From Raphanus sativus (taxonomy: Eukaryota > Streptophyta > Magnoliopsida > Brassicales > Brassicaceae): 64,000 bases of DNA. The stretch covers positions 29,115,643-29,179,642 of the forward strand of contig NC_079516.1 of the NCBI RefSeq assembly GCF_000801105.2. The letters run 5' to 3'. The position numbers were made by a program, and so were the translations under genes. Each line of letters begins with the position of its first letter. Position 1 is the first letter of the stretch. Shown one piece after another: positions 22,612 through 34,243 of this stretch. The notes under the pieces are model-generated. The model saw only the letters and a program-made list of their open reading frames with translations, ran no database searches and was not told where the DNA came from.

Positions 22612-24120
22612 CTAGGAGCGGACTCGGGGGGCCTGCTGGAGGCAAATGAGCAGTACACTCTTCTGATGTCGGGACAGAGAGAGATTCAGTCTAAGCTCGA
22701 AGGTCAGCAGCAACCCCAGCGTCGATCGATGTAGAGTTGGACCCAAGGGTATCGATACCCGCAAGGAGCCTCTCCTCGAAGAACCGAGATTCAATCCGTA
22801 GAGGCGAATCGTGAGATCCTCCTCGGGGATGTCGCCGACTTTCAGTTTCACCGACAACTCTTGAAATTGGGCCTCCTTCTGAGTAAACAGATCGATTGAC
22901 GCCTCACGGATGTCGTGCCTCTTTTCCTTCAGGAGGATCAAGCAATTCTTCACCCCGAGGATTGACCTAAGAGGCTGCACTTGTCGTCGTACAGATTGCG
23001 GCGGGTTTGATGCTCCCGAATCCTTTCGAAACGGCGATTGACCTGACTCAGCATCGCAGTCAGAACCCGCGTCCTCTCCATGGTCACCTCGTGAATACGA
23101 GATCGCTTCAATCGATCGATTCCCGAATCCATCTCCTTCGCCAACGAGGCCTTCTCTTCCTCAAGCTTCTTCTTATAAAGCTCCAACACCGCCTTATCTT
23201 TGGAGACTTCATCCATAGCTTCTTGAGCGCGAGCTAGGTCCTTCTCCAGCAAAGCAGCCCTTGCCTTCTCCTTTTTCATGCGGGTCATAGCGCCTTTTCT
23301 CCAGACGAATCCTTTCGATGATCCTGTCCATCATCGCATTTGAACTTGTGGACCTCCGAAGGGCGACATCGTAAATCTCGATGGCCATGTCCAAGCGATT
23401 TCGGAGCTACATTAAAGCTTTCGGTTAAATCGCTCGTCGAATGATAACATAAGACGCTGAAAGAGGGAGAAACGAGCCTGTCAAAGAACTCGTGGCGTTA
23501 GTGCATACCGAGGGAATGGAGAAGTGGCTAGTGACGAGGCGGTCGCGCGACTTCTTTGCGACTCCTTCAGAATCATTAGGAAGAAGGAGAAGATCACCCT
23601 GAGTGATGACTTCTCGACTGGCAGCTGGGTGAGAACGAGAATCAACGGATAACTGTTCCGGGGATTTCTTCCTTTTCTTCCGCGGAGGTTCCTCGGGTCC
23701 CCTGGGAGACGCAACATCCAATGGTCCTTCCCCAGCAGTAGGAAGGCTCGAGCCAACCTTCTTCTTCCTCTTCTTGCCCTCCTTACGAGAGGTCTTCTCA
23801 GATGACTCCCCGAGGGAGCTTCAGGACCTTTATCCCGGGCGGCTGGTAGAGCTTTGCCGGGATCAGTTTGAGCTCTCTTCGTTTTTTTTTTATTTTTCCT
23901 CTTCCTCTTCTCCTCCTCCCGTATCCCCGAGGGACCAACAGGGTGATCTTCCCTGAGAGCATCCTCGAAAACCCCGATAGACGTTCCCTCGGACGCAGGA
24001 TCTTCCCTGGAAGGGGGGGACGACCTATTAGTCAGATCACCCGCAAAAATTCAAGCTCTTCGTCGAGCATAGCGCTCAAGTCCGAAGTTTTTCTACCCGA
24101 CGGTTGGGTAAACATAACCC
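22612..24120 (-). pseudogene. Antisense gene of the E remnant (coiled-coil part, broken)
   Basis: Successive minus-strand frames read as one decayed gene. 23425-23721 is basic (EEPPRKKRKKSPEQL), 23209-23394 and 22950-23288 form a long charged coiled coil (EKARAALLEKDLARAQEAMDE onward), and 22612-22980 is the C-terminal part. The frames overlap in different phases, so there are frameshifts or unrecognised introns. The composition matches the C-terminal coiled-coil exons of the antisense genes in A, B and C. The N-terminal part is missing where the D-type LTR begins at 24143. Function unknown. Confidence 0.55.
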
Positions 24121-24142
24121 GAGAGTTATCACGCGGCGGTTC

Positions 24143-24583
24143 TGTTAGGGTATTTTTGTGTAGGATCGTTTAAGTACTACGGAACACTAGAAGATTCGTA
24201 AGACAGAGTTGTAAATCGAGAGCAAAGAGATGTTATTGATTGTTTTGATTGGGACTACAACATATTGGTGTATAAACCCTAGTTCTAGTCGCCTAAACTC
24301 TAATCTCTAAGTCTCGAATTGTCGATCCTTATTCTAGGGTTTGGGCTCCCCTTTTATAGTTGTAGATGTCGGCTTCAAGTAATAGAACTCTTCCATAATC
24401 GGAAAAATGGAAGTTTCCCCTTAGGCGGAATACTTCTATTTTGCTTCAAGGGTCGGTCCGATCAAGGGGGTCAGACCTAAGGCAGGGGTCGGTCCCTGGT
24501 TTCTTCCTGAGCAAGGGTCCGGAAGTCGAGAGCCTATCCGGAAGCTGGAGAAAACTTATGTCTGGATATTTTTTTCCCCAACA
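24143..24583 (-). repeat. D-type LTR, uninterrupted copy
   Basis: 441 bp on the minus strand, from TGTTGGGG (24583) to CCTAACA (24143). It shows the empty sites for element C (ATAAG-like, near 24557) and for element A. A purine-rich tract (about 24584-24600) precedes it in element orientation, so this is a 3' LTR. Confidence 0.85.
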
Positions 24584-25034
24584 GTTTGCCCCTTATTCCT
24601 TGATTTGCTCGTGGAAATCAAGGGATAACGTGTGCTTCTTGAACCTTGTAGTTTTCTCTTAGGACAGAGTATTCCTTGGGCACCTTTTCTCCTTGCAGTG
24701 AATCAGGCCAGGACCCTTGATGAGGAGTACGATCAACATTGCAGAACGAGCGTCCTATCGTAAAAAGGAAACAAGGAGAAACCCTAGTCGCTATGCCGAA
24801 AGCATTTGACGGCGAGACCTTCTTGGCGCGATTTTTGGAAATTTTCCGGAAAGGAATATAGGAAATTTTCCGGTTTTTTCCTTCCTTCCTTTTTCTCTTG
24901 ATGAACATTTTTTGCCGATTTTCCTTTCCCCTTTGATGGTTAAATAGAAAATCCTTCCAGATATATATACGGATTCTCTTGCGCCCTTCAATGACATAGA
25001 CCCGAGTCAAAACCACCACCCTTGCTTGAGAAAG
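24584..25034 (-). mobile_element. D-type element, 3' internal end (non-coding)
   Basis: This matches 905-1385 in inverse orientation. It would also be the promoter and 5' UTR of the antisense gene that starts at 25035, and contains a TATATATA stretch at about 24961-24968. The open frames on the minus strand here are shadows. Confidence 0.6.
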
Positions 25035-25744
25035 ATGTCGAACAATCAGACCCACTTCGGAGCGATTCCAGCTTCCCATGTTGGTGGTCACGCTAAGCCT
25101 CGATACCTATTCGATGATCCCTTTGCCTCGCCTATTCTGACTCCAGAGGCGACTTCGAGAGTGGGTAGCGAAGACGCTCCTATGGCTTCCTTGCGGCAGC
25201 GTCGCTTTTGTTCTTTTGGTGACGAGGACTAGGATGGTCCGATATCGGACATCAGGCAGGAAGATCTAATCGGGATCTTCAGGAAGTTTTCTCTTCCTGA
25301 CTCTGTGGAACTACGATGTGCGGGTGAATTCGAACGTGCTCGCGATGGAGGTACCGACGAGATAGCCAACTTCGAGGCGTACCTAGAAGCAGGCTTCAGG
25401 GGGGACGTCCCTTCCCTGGTCGCGAAAGTAGCATCTTACTTTGGGGTATCTCCTTCGCAGTTCAGGCCAGCAACGTGGCATACCCTGATGGCAATTCAAG
25501 TGTTGGGTGAATTTCACAGTATTCCCTTCGGACTACCAGAAATTTTGTACTCCTACTCCTTCCTTCCCTTATCGAACAAGAAGGGTTTTTATCAGATCTG
25601 GTCTCGTGATGGTGAACCGTTGGTAGACGAACCTCCTAGGGGAGTCCGAGGGAGTTTTCCTTCAAACGACTTCTGGAACAGGAGATATGTGTTCATGAAG
25701 GTTAATGGTGCTCTGCGTTATCCTCTCTTTTGGCAATCCGTCAG

Positions 25745-27107
25745 TGTTGGGGTCAAAATCGGTCAAGACGAAATCAATGTCTGAAAGTCTCGGAAAAACA
25801 TTAGAGTAACCTCGAGAGACTAATTGTTAATCGAGAAACCTCGGGAAAATATTAAGTTCGAGATTGATCATCTCGAAATCAACTGCTAGAAACATTTTCT
25901 ACACAAGGGAAAAGCCTACGGAAAACTAAAAACGCAAAAACACGCACAAACCGAAGGAAACGAGCAGCCGACTCCGGACATGGCCGTGGCCGCCGGGCGG
26001 CTAGCCCCGTGCTGGCCGTGGCCGCCGGCAGCTAGCGCCCGTGCTGGCCGTGGCCGCCGGGCGGCTAGCCCGGTGCTGGCCGTGGCCGCCGGCGGCTAGC
26101 GCCCGTGCTGGCCGTGGCCGCCGGGTGGCTAGCTCCGTGCTGGCCGTGGCCGCCGGCGGCTAGCGCCCGTGCTGGCCGTGGTCGCCGGGCGGCTAGCCCC
26201 GCGCTGGCTTGGATCGTCGGACGGCTAGTCTTCGTGCGTAAATTCTAGGCTTCCGGGTCGCCAGAAATCCGTGTTTTGCGACTTTTCCGAGATCCCGCAA
26301 ACAAAACTCCTTTTCCTGCTCCAAGATTCCAAAGAACCCGTAAGACGTCAACGGACAGGAAGACTTCGTATAAAACGGTGATGGTTATCTTAAAACACCA
26401 TGTGCCTCAGCAATGGATCGAAGATCTTCCGAAAGACTCGACATCCAAGTAGGAGCATTCTATCAAGGAAAATCGTAGAAAACAGCGGAAGACCGGAAGA
26501 CGGCCCGAAAGGGACCAAACCCGATCGAACAGCCCGTTTACGATTTTCTAAAAGGGATAGATATGACGGTTTACAATTATCTCCGCATAACAAGATAAAT
26601 GTTAAACTTCCGAAAAGATAAATGTCAACTTTCCCGATAAACGCGAAAGCCGACGAAAATGGAAAAAGTCCAGCCCGCGGCAGACTCTGCCCATCAGGGA
26701 TAGACCGTCATATGGGAGTATATAAGCAAAGCTAAGAGCAGAGGAAGGGGGATCAAAAATCAGAAGAAAGAAACCACCCTAGAGCAACTTAGAACTTAGG
26801 CGCTTATTTCCTTTTTTAGCGAGCTGCGACTCAAATAGGTTAGATCTAGGTTTTGAGACTAGCGACGATCGACAGCTCTTGTGGCCGAGATCTCGACCGG
26901 TTGTCCAACGCTCTCCGCATATTCGGAAATAAGATTCTTTCTTTTTTGCTCTCTTTATTTTACACATTTATTCCCAAACTAGACTCGTATTAACTTTGTC
27001 GTGCGTGGCCCAGCAGATAGCCGGGATCCTCAGGGGAAACTAGGTCAACTTAGTTTTCCTACGTTTTAACTTAACTAAAATCGACAGTGCGAATTTCGGT
27101 TCCCACA
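25745..27107 (+). repeat. Element B 5' LTR
   Basis: 1,363 bp, TGTTGGGGTC...CCCACA. Its minisatellite (25965-26235) has seven units. A TATA-like GAGTATATAAGCAAAG lies at about 26716. Confidence 0.9.
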
Positions 27108-27110
27108 GTT

Positions 27111-27130
27111 TGGCGCTAGAAGGAGGGGGA
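27111..27130 (+). promoter_or_regulatory. Primer-binding site of element B
   Basis: Identical to that of element A (TGGCGCTAGAAGGAGGGGGA) and placed three bases after the LTR. Confidence 0.78.
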
Positions 27131-27174
27131 TTCACGGCTTTATCTTTCTCGCAACTACGCACGCCCAGTTAAGC

Positions 27175-29727
27175 ATGTCTGTTGACGCGGAAAAAGACAA
27201 GCAAACGCACGACGAATCAGCCGTCGATGCCAACACTGAGAAGACTCCTGCCGGAAACGTATCAACGGTCACTGCCGATGCAAACACCGCGATGCTGGAC
27301 CAGGTGAAGGAACTGTTCGCCACCGCCCAGAAACGGTTGGAAGAACAAGAGAAACTAATGGCTTCACTCGCTAAACAGGTCAATACCTTAACAGCGAAAA
27401 GCAAACTCCCGCGCGGATCCACCAAGGTGAGGCGTGTCAGGAGGCTCGACTTCGGAACTCCCGGAGACCAAGAAAAAGATGCCCCGAGAAAATCTCCGGA
27501 ACTCGTCCCTGACGATACCACTCCGACGGGGCAGAAGAAAACGACAGGCAACCTTCCACCTCCCGCAAGGGACAACGAAGGAGACGACGTCGAAAGGATC
27601 AATCTGGATGTCAGCGATCAATCGGATCCGTCCGACGAAGACGCCGACATCCACCACAGAAGGACCCAAAGTCAGTCAGCTCGACTGGCGGCAGCCTTCG
27701 AAAAATCCATGACAGAAGAGGAAGAAGACCTCTACTGGTCGGAGCAAGAAAGGTTGGCTGAGGACCAGACTCGGGCCTATCGCCGCCAACGTAGACAGAG
27801 GAGCGCGAACGGCGCCAACGAAATCCACGATTTGCGCGAGTACATCGCCAAAACTGCAGCCGAGGTGAAAGTGGTAAAATCGCAGATTCACCACGCGACC
27901 AGCACTGCCCCCGAGATCGACCTGCTCCTCGAGGAGTCGAGAAAAACTCCGTTCACCTCTCGAATCACGGAGGCACGAGTCTCAGATCCTGGGAAAATAA
28001 AGCTTCCCACCTACGATGGAACCACAGACCCAAAAGCACATCTGCAGTCTTTCCAGATTGCGATGGCAAGGTCTAAACTTCCGGAGCGGGAAAAGGACGT
28101 CGGCTGCTGTCTCCTATTCGTCGAGAACCTCAGAGGTGCTGCGCTCGAGTGGTTCTCCCACTTGAAAAGAAACTCCATCGGAAGTTTCCGCCAACTTGCT
28201 TCGGCTTTTCTGAAGCAATTCTCCATGTTCATAGACAGGGAAACTTCCGACGTAGACCTTTGGAGTCTAATTCAAAAGGAAGACGAACCGCTCCGCGACT
28301 ACATAAGGAGGTTCAAACTCGTGATGTCCAGGGTAACAGGCCTCAGCGACAGAGTCGCCATCGACGCCCTGAGGAAAAACCTCTGGTACAAATCGAAATT
28401 CCGAAAGTGGATTTCTCTGGAAAGGCCACGCACCATCCAGGACACTCTCCACAAGGCAACGGATTTCATCATCATGGAAGAAGAGATGAAAATCCTAGCG
28501 CAAAAGCATGGACCGCCGAAAGCGTCCGGCAAGAAGAAAACCTCTCGTAACGACAAGTACGTCCATCACGAAGGGGAAGACGTCCAAGGCGAACATAACT
28601 ACGCCGTTAATTCCGAACAAGGGAGGACCGCCGGAAACACCTGGACGCGGAACTCGTACAAGGACAATTCCAGCTGCGAGTTCCACACGAGAGGTCACTC
28701 CACCGCCAACTGCAAAGTCCTCGGCGCTAGACTCATTATGAAGCTGCTCGACGGCAAACTAGCAACGGTCAAGAGCATGAAAGACCTGATCCTAGATTCT
28801 GACCGTCCGCCGAAGACCGACGGAGCCAATCCCGAGAATAACGCTCCTGGAACTCAATCGGGCGAAAAACGCGAACGGAGACAAGATGGCGAAGGAAACA
28901 ACAACAACCGCCAAAGGATCAACATGGTCATCGGAGGATCGCATTTTTACCAAGACTCCGATTCGTCGATCAAAGCCTACGGACGGAAGGCCGAGACAAG
29001 CCCCGGATGGTGTCCAGAGGACGACGTTCCCAGTCACGCAATCACCTTCGAGGAACAGGATACGACCGGACTCGATAAACCCCACTACGATCCTCTGGTC
29101 ATCGACTTGGTGATTCAGGATCTCGAAGTCGGCCGCATCCTCATCGATACAGGGAGCACGGTCAACATCATGTTCCGCGACACTCTGCAGAGGATGAACA
29201 TACCCCTCGGAGAAGTCATCCCAGAACCAAGACCATTAACTGGATTCTCGGGCGTCACGTCCATGACCCTCGGAAAAATCAGACTCCCTGTCATGGCTAA
29301 GGAAGTCACGAAGATCGTCGAATTCGCGGTAGTGGATAACCCGGCTATCTATAACGCCATAATGGGAACTCCTTGGATAAATGCCATGAAGGCAGTCCCG
29401 TCCACTTACCATCTCGGCGTCAAGTTTCCAACGCCAACTGGAACAGCGGTAATCTGGGGAAGCCAAAAACAGTCGCGACTCTGCTTCCTAGCCGAACATA
29501 AACTTCGCAGCAATCAGAACGCCCCAGTAGCTAACCCGAAGCGAACCAAGAAGAACCTGAGTATTTCCGAGAACTCAGCAAAAAACAACTCGGATTTGTC
29601 CAAACAGGCCACGACTCAGGACAGCGGGAAAATCCTCGAGTCCATCGCCGAGAAAACGGATGACCTAACTCCCAAGGCGACCGCCGACTTAGCCGAAACA
29701 GTCAAGGCGCCGGAAATCGTGGAGTAG
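27175..29727 (+). CDS. Gag-protease polyprotein of element B, 850 aa, intact
   Basis: An uninterrupted frame from the ATG 44 nt after the PBS to TAG at 29725. It has the same layout as element A: a charged N-terminus, a capsid-type gag domain at about residues 284-437, a zinc-knuckle-like [13 protein letters not shown] near 501 (one residue shorter than in A), and an aspartic protease with Asp658 in [13 protein letters not shown]. The C-terminus ([20 protein letters not shown]...) is the unshifted version and shows the real end of this protein family. No RT follows; the stop is followed directly by the two-hairpin module. It would make particles and process them, relying on another element's enzymes. 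Confidence 0.93.
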   Translation: MSVDAEKDKQTHDESAVDANTEKTPAGNVSTVTADANTAMLDQVKELFATAQKRLEEQEKLMASLAKQVNTLTAKSKLPRGSTKVRRVRRLDFGTPGDQEKDAPRKSPELVPDDTTPTGQKKTTGNLPPPARDNEGDDVERINLDVSDQSDPSDEDADIHHRRTQSQSARLAAAFEKSMTEEEEDLYWSEQERLAEDQTRAYRRQRRQRSANGANEIHDLREYIAKTAAEVKVVKSQIHHATSTAPEIDLLLEESRKTPFTSRITEARVSDPGKIKLPTYDGTTDPKAHLQSFQIAMARSKLPEREKDVGCCLLFVENLRGAALEWFSHLKRNSIGSFRQLASAFLKQFSMFIDRETSDVDLWSLIQKEDEPLRDYIRRFKLVMSRVTGLSDRVAIDALRKNLWYKSKFRKWISLERPRTIQDTLHKATDFIIMEEEMKILAQKHGPPKASGKKKTSRNDKYVHHEGEDVQGEHNYAVNSEQGRTAGNTWTRNSYKDNSSCEFHTRGHSTANCKVLGARLIMKLLDGKLATVKSMKDLILDSDRPPKTDGANPENNAPGTQSGEKRERRQDGEGNNNNRQRINMVIGGSHFYQDSDSSIKAYGRKAETSPGWCPEDDVPSHAITFEEQDTTGLDKPHYDPLVIDLVIQDLEVGRILIDTGSTVNIMFRDTLQRMNIPLGEVIPEPRPLTGFSGVTSMTLGKIRLPVMAKEVTKIVEFAVVDNPAIYNAIMGTPWINAMKAVPSTYHLGVKFPTPTGTAVIWGSQKQSRLCFLAEHKLRSNQNAPVANPKRTKKNLSISENSAKNNSDLSKQATTQDSGKILESIAEKTDDLTPKATADLAETVKAPEIVE

Positions 29728-29761
29728 TAGCAACCGCGACAGTAACAGAACTACGAGATGG

Positions 29762-29822
29762 CTTGATCCTCGTAAGAGGTACGTAGGCAGCTCGTCGCAA
29801 CCCGACGAGTTCAGCTATCCCC
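29762..29822 (+). other. Conserved two-hairpin RNA module, element B copy
   Basis: Same arrangement as in A, 34 nt after the gag-protease stop. The loop of stem 1 is GTAA, still a GNRA type. A G-rich run follows at about 29836-29848. Confidence 0.75.
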
Positions 29823-30682
29823 CTCGCCAAAAAGGGGGGGGGGGGGAAGATGGGGACAGACATCCTTGTACTCCCGCAAAAACGCTTTTCGCATGTAATC
29901 TACATTATAAATTATAAATTCTTTTGATTCAAACGCTTACTCAACGCGTAAACACTAAGGAAAACGAAAATCATATCTTTGAGGAACGCGAGACGTCGTT
30001 AGTTCCCGAAAAGTCTTGATTCTCCATTCTCCTCCAAACAGTCCATCCGCGACTCTAAAAACTCCACCAAACAGTCCATCCGCGACTCTAAAATTCGCTT
30101 CCGTCGATTGGCCCCGACGGAAAAATATAGAAATGTTTCACTCAATCAAATTCATAGTCCGGCTTCTAACGGAGTCCTTTTGCATCCGACAAGGAAGTAG
30201 CTCGACTCGTATCCAAACGAATCATATAAGCCGATAAGCACTTCGCAGATTCTAGAACGGTACGAGTCAGGTCGAAATCGCAAACAAGCAAAACGAAAGC
30301 CGATTTGTCATCGCACAGCTTTAGTCCGAAAGTAGACCTAGGTCTTGCCCTAAACCCGGCCTTGCTGGTATCTAAGACATCTCATAGGCATAAGTATCCA
30401 GGATACGAGATCCCAAAATTTGCCTCTTATCGCTTACAAACCTAATGTTCGCTACAAAGTGACCTACGGACCTAGCGACAAAAAAAGGAGATTGAATGCG
30501 AAGTGACTACACGTATTCAGACCCTCTACACTTGATGAAAGTATAAATCAAAACGCATAGTTTATAAAAAGCATTTATAACAGGGATTCGAAAGCCACCA
30601 ACGGCCGATCCCAAAAAAATACAAAGTCACACGACCTCCTAAGGGTCGCAACACATACATACAAACGGCCACACTTGGCCTA
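29823..30682. other. Non-coding spacer of element B
   Basis: No gene is seen. It is homologous to 16932-17832 and lacks about 110 bp of it around 30194 (the segment with the TAGCGCGCTA palindrome). Confidence 0.6.
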
Positions 30683-32503
30683 TCACAAATTATAATCAAA
30701 TGCATAACAGTCGGTTAGAGATATTCCGAACGAAGAGTCGGGCTGGTCGGCTTCTTCACCCCCGTCGCCTGCATTTGAACCCTCGCCTACATCCGCCGTA
30801 TCTTCCGAGACTTGGATAGGATTCCACAGTTCTCGGATTCTCCCTTCGATCGGAGGAACAAAGGATTCGGCGTTGGCACATATTCTCATCGAGCCATCCA
30901 TCGTGGCAAGTTCGCTGGAAAGAGAGAAGTCCTCGCGCTGCATCTTGTTAAGAGTACCGACCGAACCACGACACTCGCGAAAATCACCTACAAAGTCCTG
31001 AGCCTCTTTGTACGCTTCGAACTCGGTAGAAAAAATTTCGGCCCTTCGGTTCAGCTCGGCGGCAGCTCTTCTCCGTCCGCTCCTTTCCGCACGAACGAGG
31101 GCTCGAGCCTGGACCTTGGCTTGCCGGCGATTCTGCTCCTCCACCTCCAACCGATACTTAGCAAATTCCCTTTCCGTTTCCTCCGCTTTGAAACGGGCCA
31201 GCCGGGCAGTGCGGAAACTCCCATCGATCGATGCATTCCAAACTCTCACGGCCTGCAGAAAGGCCAAGGTCAAATAAAAAGAAAAGAGGAGTTACTCAAG
31301 TTTCAAAAACAAACCTCGTTGACCAAGCGAGCACCCTCCGCGGTCACCTTGTCCCTCTCCTCGTTGTCCAAAGACTCGTCATGGGAAAAGGACGGAGGGA
31401 GTTCATCAAAGAAGTCACCCGGGGGAGGAGCATCCTGATTCCCTGAGGTAAAGCCAGGATCGTATCTCGGCGGTGCGCCATCTCCCGACGAGGTCTCAAA
31501 AGCGATCCCTTTGTCCTTACGAGGCCTCCGCCTCTGCCTTAAAGGGGCAAAAACGTAGGATCTATCATTGACACAGGGCCGCGTACCGCCTCGCGATCGG
31601 TGAAGCGCGACCGCCCCTCGAATCCGGTCGAGAGTGAAGGAGTTCCAGGAACAAGGCCTCGACCTAAAAATATCCCTCTTGGTCAAGAGATCGGAAGGAA
31701 CGTGCGCGAGACACCTGTTCTCTAAAAAAAAAAAAAAAAACACACACGTTCAATACTCGCCTTTCGGATTCTAAGAAAGGGGATGCGACAATCTTACCTC
31801 GTTGGTACAACCAGTCCGTCGGGAATAGATGGAGAAAGCCTTCCTCGACAGACTCTCCATCTATCCTCACAAAAAAGAAACGATCAACATGATCCTTGGC
31901 GTGCGAGGTAACTCCATTGATTACCGAAAAATTGGTCCTCGCCTTCATGGAGTATACTCCGTTGATGCTCGTCGCCTTAGAGTTCCACAACCCTTCGAAA
32001 TCAGCAGGGCTAAGGTCCATCCCTAACTCATAACTCAGAATCGCAACGCCAAGCCAACTCTCCAAAGCCGGCACGTTCAGCTGGCTGATTGCGATTCCGA
32101 AACGGTCGAGGGCCTGGACAATGATCCCAGTGATTGGGAACCACAGTCGGCATTGCGTCAAGAACGCCTCGTAACAAGTGAAGTAACCTTCCGGAGGATG
32201 CTCCGAACTCTCATTCCCACGGGGAATGCGAAACACGACTCCCTTCGGAACCTCATAAAACTCTCGAAGAATTCCGAGATATTCGGGGGATACTTCGCTC
32301 GGCGAGTCAATTTCCTTACGCATCCTCAGGGGTCGCCGGGGAATCGGGATCACAGGAAGGGGAGCATCAGAACCAAAGACAGCGTCGCAGTACGCATTCC
32401 TGTTGATCTCTGAAACCTCGGGCTTCGGAACTTCATCCTCGGCATGAAAACTATCCGAAGACGAGTGAGATTGCCTCCTCAAGGATTTTGATCTTGAAGT
32501 CAT
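30683..32503 (-). CDS. Antisense gene of element B: three-exon gypsy-type transposon protein, 560 aa
   Basis: Inferred exons are 32503-31798, 31721-31315 and 31252-30683, of 706, 407 and 570 nt, exactly as in element A. The start MTSRSKSLRRQSHSS matches A; the frame is open further upstream, but A has no equivalent extension. The domain plan is the same: an N-terminal gypsy-type transposon domain, a charged middle, a coiled-coil third exon and an acidic C-terminus (DVGEGSNAGDGGEEADQ). The acceptor of intron 1 is TTTTTAG, following an A17 run on the plus strand. Most differences from A are substitutions that leave the frame open, which argues that the protein was maintained until recently. Its role is unknown. 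Confidence 0.75.
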
Positions 32504-32721
32504 TCTTTTCTTAAAAAGTAGAGAGAGAATTTGCAAGAGAGAGATTAACTTGAGATTCTTGGGTGAAGTAAGAATGGTAAAAGATTCACAAGTCTTTATA
32601 GGCAAAGATTTTACTATTCACCCCGACCTTCGACACGATTTCGTCTCCATACTTTCCTCACGAACCATACCGCAAGCTAGGACCTACGAACTCTACGGCT
32701 CCTAGCTAGCTGGGGGCTAAC

Positions 32722-34243
32722 TGTTGGGGTCAAAATCGGTCAAGACGAAATCAATGTCCGAAAGTCTCGGAAAAACATTAGAGTAACCTCGAGAGACTAA
32801 TTGTTAATCGAGAAACCTCGGGAAAATATTAAGTTCGAGATTGATCATCTCGAAATCAACTGCTAGAAACATTTTCTACACAAGGGAAAAGCCTACGGAA
32901 AACTAAAAACGCAAAAACACGCACAAACCGAAGGAAACGAGCAGCCGACTCCGGACATGGCCGTGGCCGCCGGGCGGCTATCCCCGTGCTGGCCGTGGCC
33001 GCCGGCGGCTAGCGCCCGTGCTGGCCGTGGCCGCCGGGCGGCTAGCCCCGTGCTGGCCATGGCCGCCGGTGGCTAGCGCCCGTGCTGGCCGTGGTCGCCG
33101 GGCGGCTAGCCCCGTGCTGGCCGTGGCCGGCGGCGGCTAGCGTCCGTGCTGGCCGTGGCCGCCGGGCGGCTAGCCCCGTGCTGGCCGTGGCCGCCGGCGG
33201 CTAGCGCCCGTGCTGGCCATGGCCTCCGGGCGGCTAGCCCCGTGCTGGCCGTGGCCGCCGGGCGGCTAGCCCCGTGCTGGCCGTGGCCGCCGGCGGCTAG
33301 CGCCCGTGCTGGCCGTGGTCGCCGGGCGGCTAGCCCCGCGCTGGCTCGGGTCGTCGGACGGCTAGTCTTCGTGCGTAAATTCTAGGCTTCCGGGTTGCCA
33401 GAAATCCGTGTTTTGCGACTTTCTGAGATCCCGCAAACAAAACTTCTTTTCCTGCTCCAAGATTCCAAAGAACCCGTAAGACGTCAACGGACGGGAAGAC
33501 TTCGTATAAAACGGTGATGGTTATCTTAAAACACCATGTGCCTCAGCAATGGATCGAAGATCTTCCGAAAGACTCGACATCCAAGTAGGAGCATTCTATC
33601 AAGGAAAATCGTAGAAAACAGCGGAAGACCGGAAGACGGCCCGAAAGGGAACAAACCCGATCGAACTGCCCGTTTACGATTTTCTAAAAGGGATAGATAT
33701 GACGGTTTACAATTATCTCCACATAACAAGATAAATGTTAAACTTCCGAAAAGATAAATGTCAATTTTCCCGATAAACGCGAAAGCCGACGAAAATGGAA
33801 AAAGTCCAGCCCGCGGCAGACTCAGCCCATCAGGGATAGACCGTCATATGGGAGTATATAAGCAAAGCTAGGAGCAGAGGAAGGAGGATCAAAAATCAGA
33901 AGAAAGAAACCACCCCAGAGCAACTTAGAACTTAGGCGCTTATTTCCTTTTTTAGCGAGCTGCGACTCAACTAGGTTAGATCTAGGTTTTGAGACTAGCG
34001 ACGATCGACAGCTCTTGTGGCCGAGATCTCGACCTGTTGTCCAACGCTCTCTGCAGATTCGGAAATAAGATTCTTTCTTTTTTGCTCTCTTTATTTTACG
34101 CATTTATTCCCAAACTAGACTCGTATTAACTTTGTCGTGCGTGGCCCAGCAGATAGCCGGGATCCTCGGGGGAAACTAGGTCAACTTAGTTTTCCTACGT
34201 TTTAACTTAACTAAAATCTACAGTGCGAATTTCGGTTCCCACA
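32722..34243 (+). repeat. Element B 3' LTR
   Basis: 1,522 bp; 159 bp longer than the 5' LTR because the minisatellite (32945-33375) has twelve units rather than seven. Confidence 0.9.

Larger units (their letters stand above)
25745..34243 (+). mobile_element. Element B: gag-protease LTR retrotransposon lacking pol, with antisense gene
   Basis: 8,499 bp, the same design as element A. LTRs are at 25745-27107 and 32722-34243, with GTCAG on both sides (25740-25744 and 34244-34248). Gag-protease is uninterrupted, and the antisense gene is intact with the same exon lengths as in A. No polymerase or integrase is present. The LTR bodies are almost identical outside the minisatellite, which suggests a recent insertion. 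Confidence 0.92.

Noticed and set aside
25035..25744. Host gene interrupted by element B
   Set aside because: The sequence is the antisense gene of a D-type retroelement: a D LTR lies directly upstream, and the same start is seen near 910-1000.
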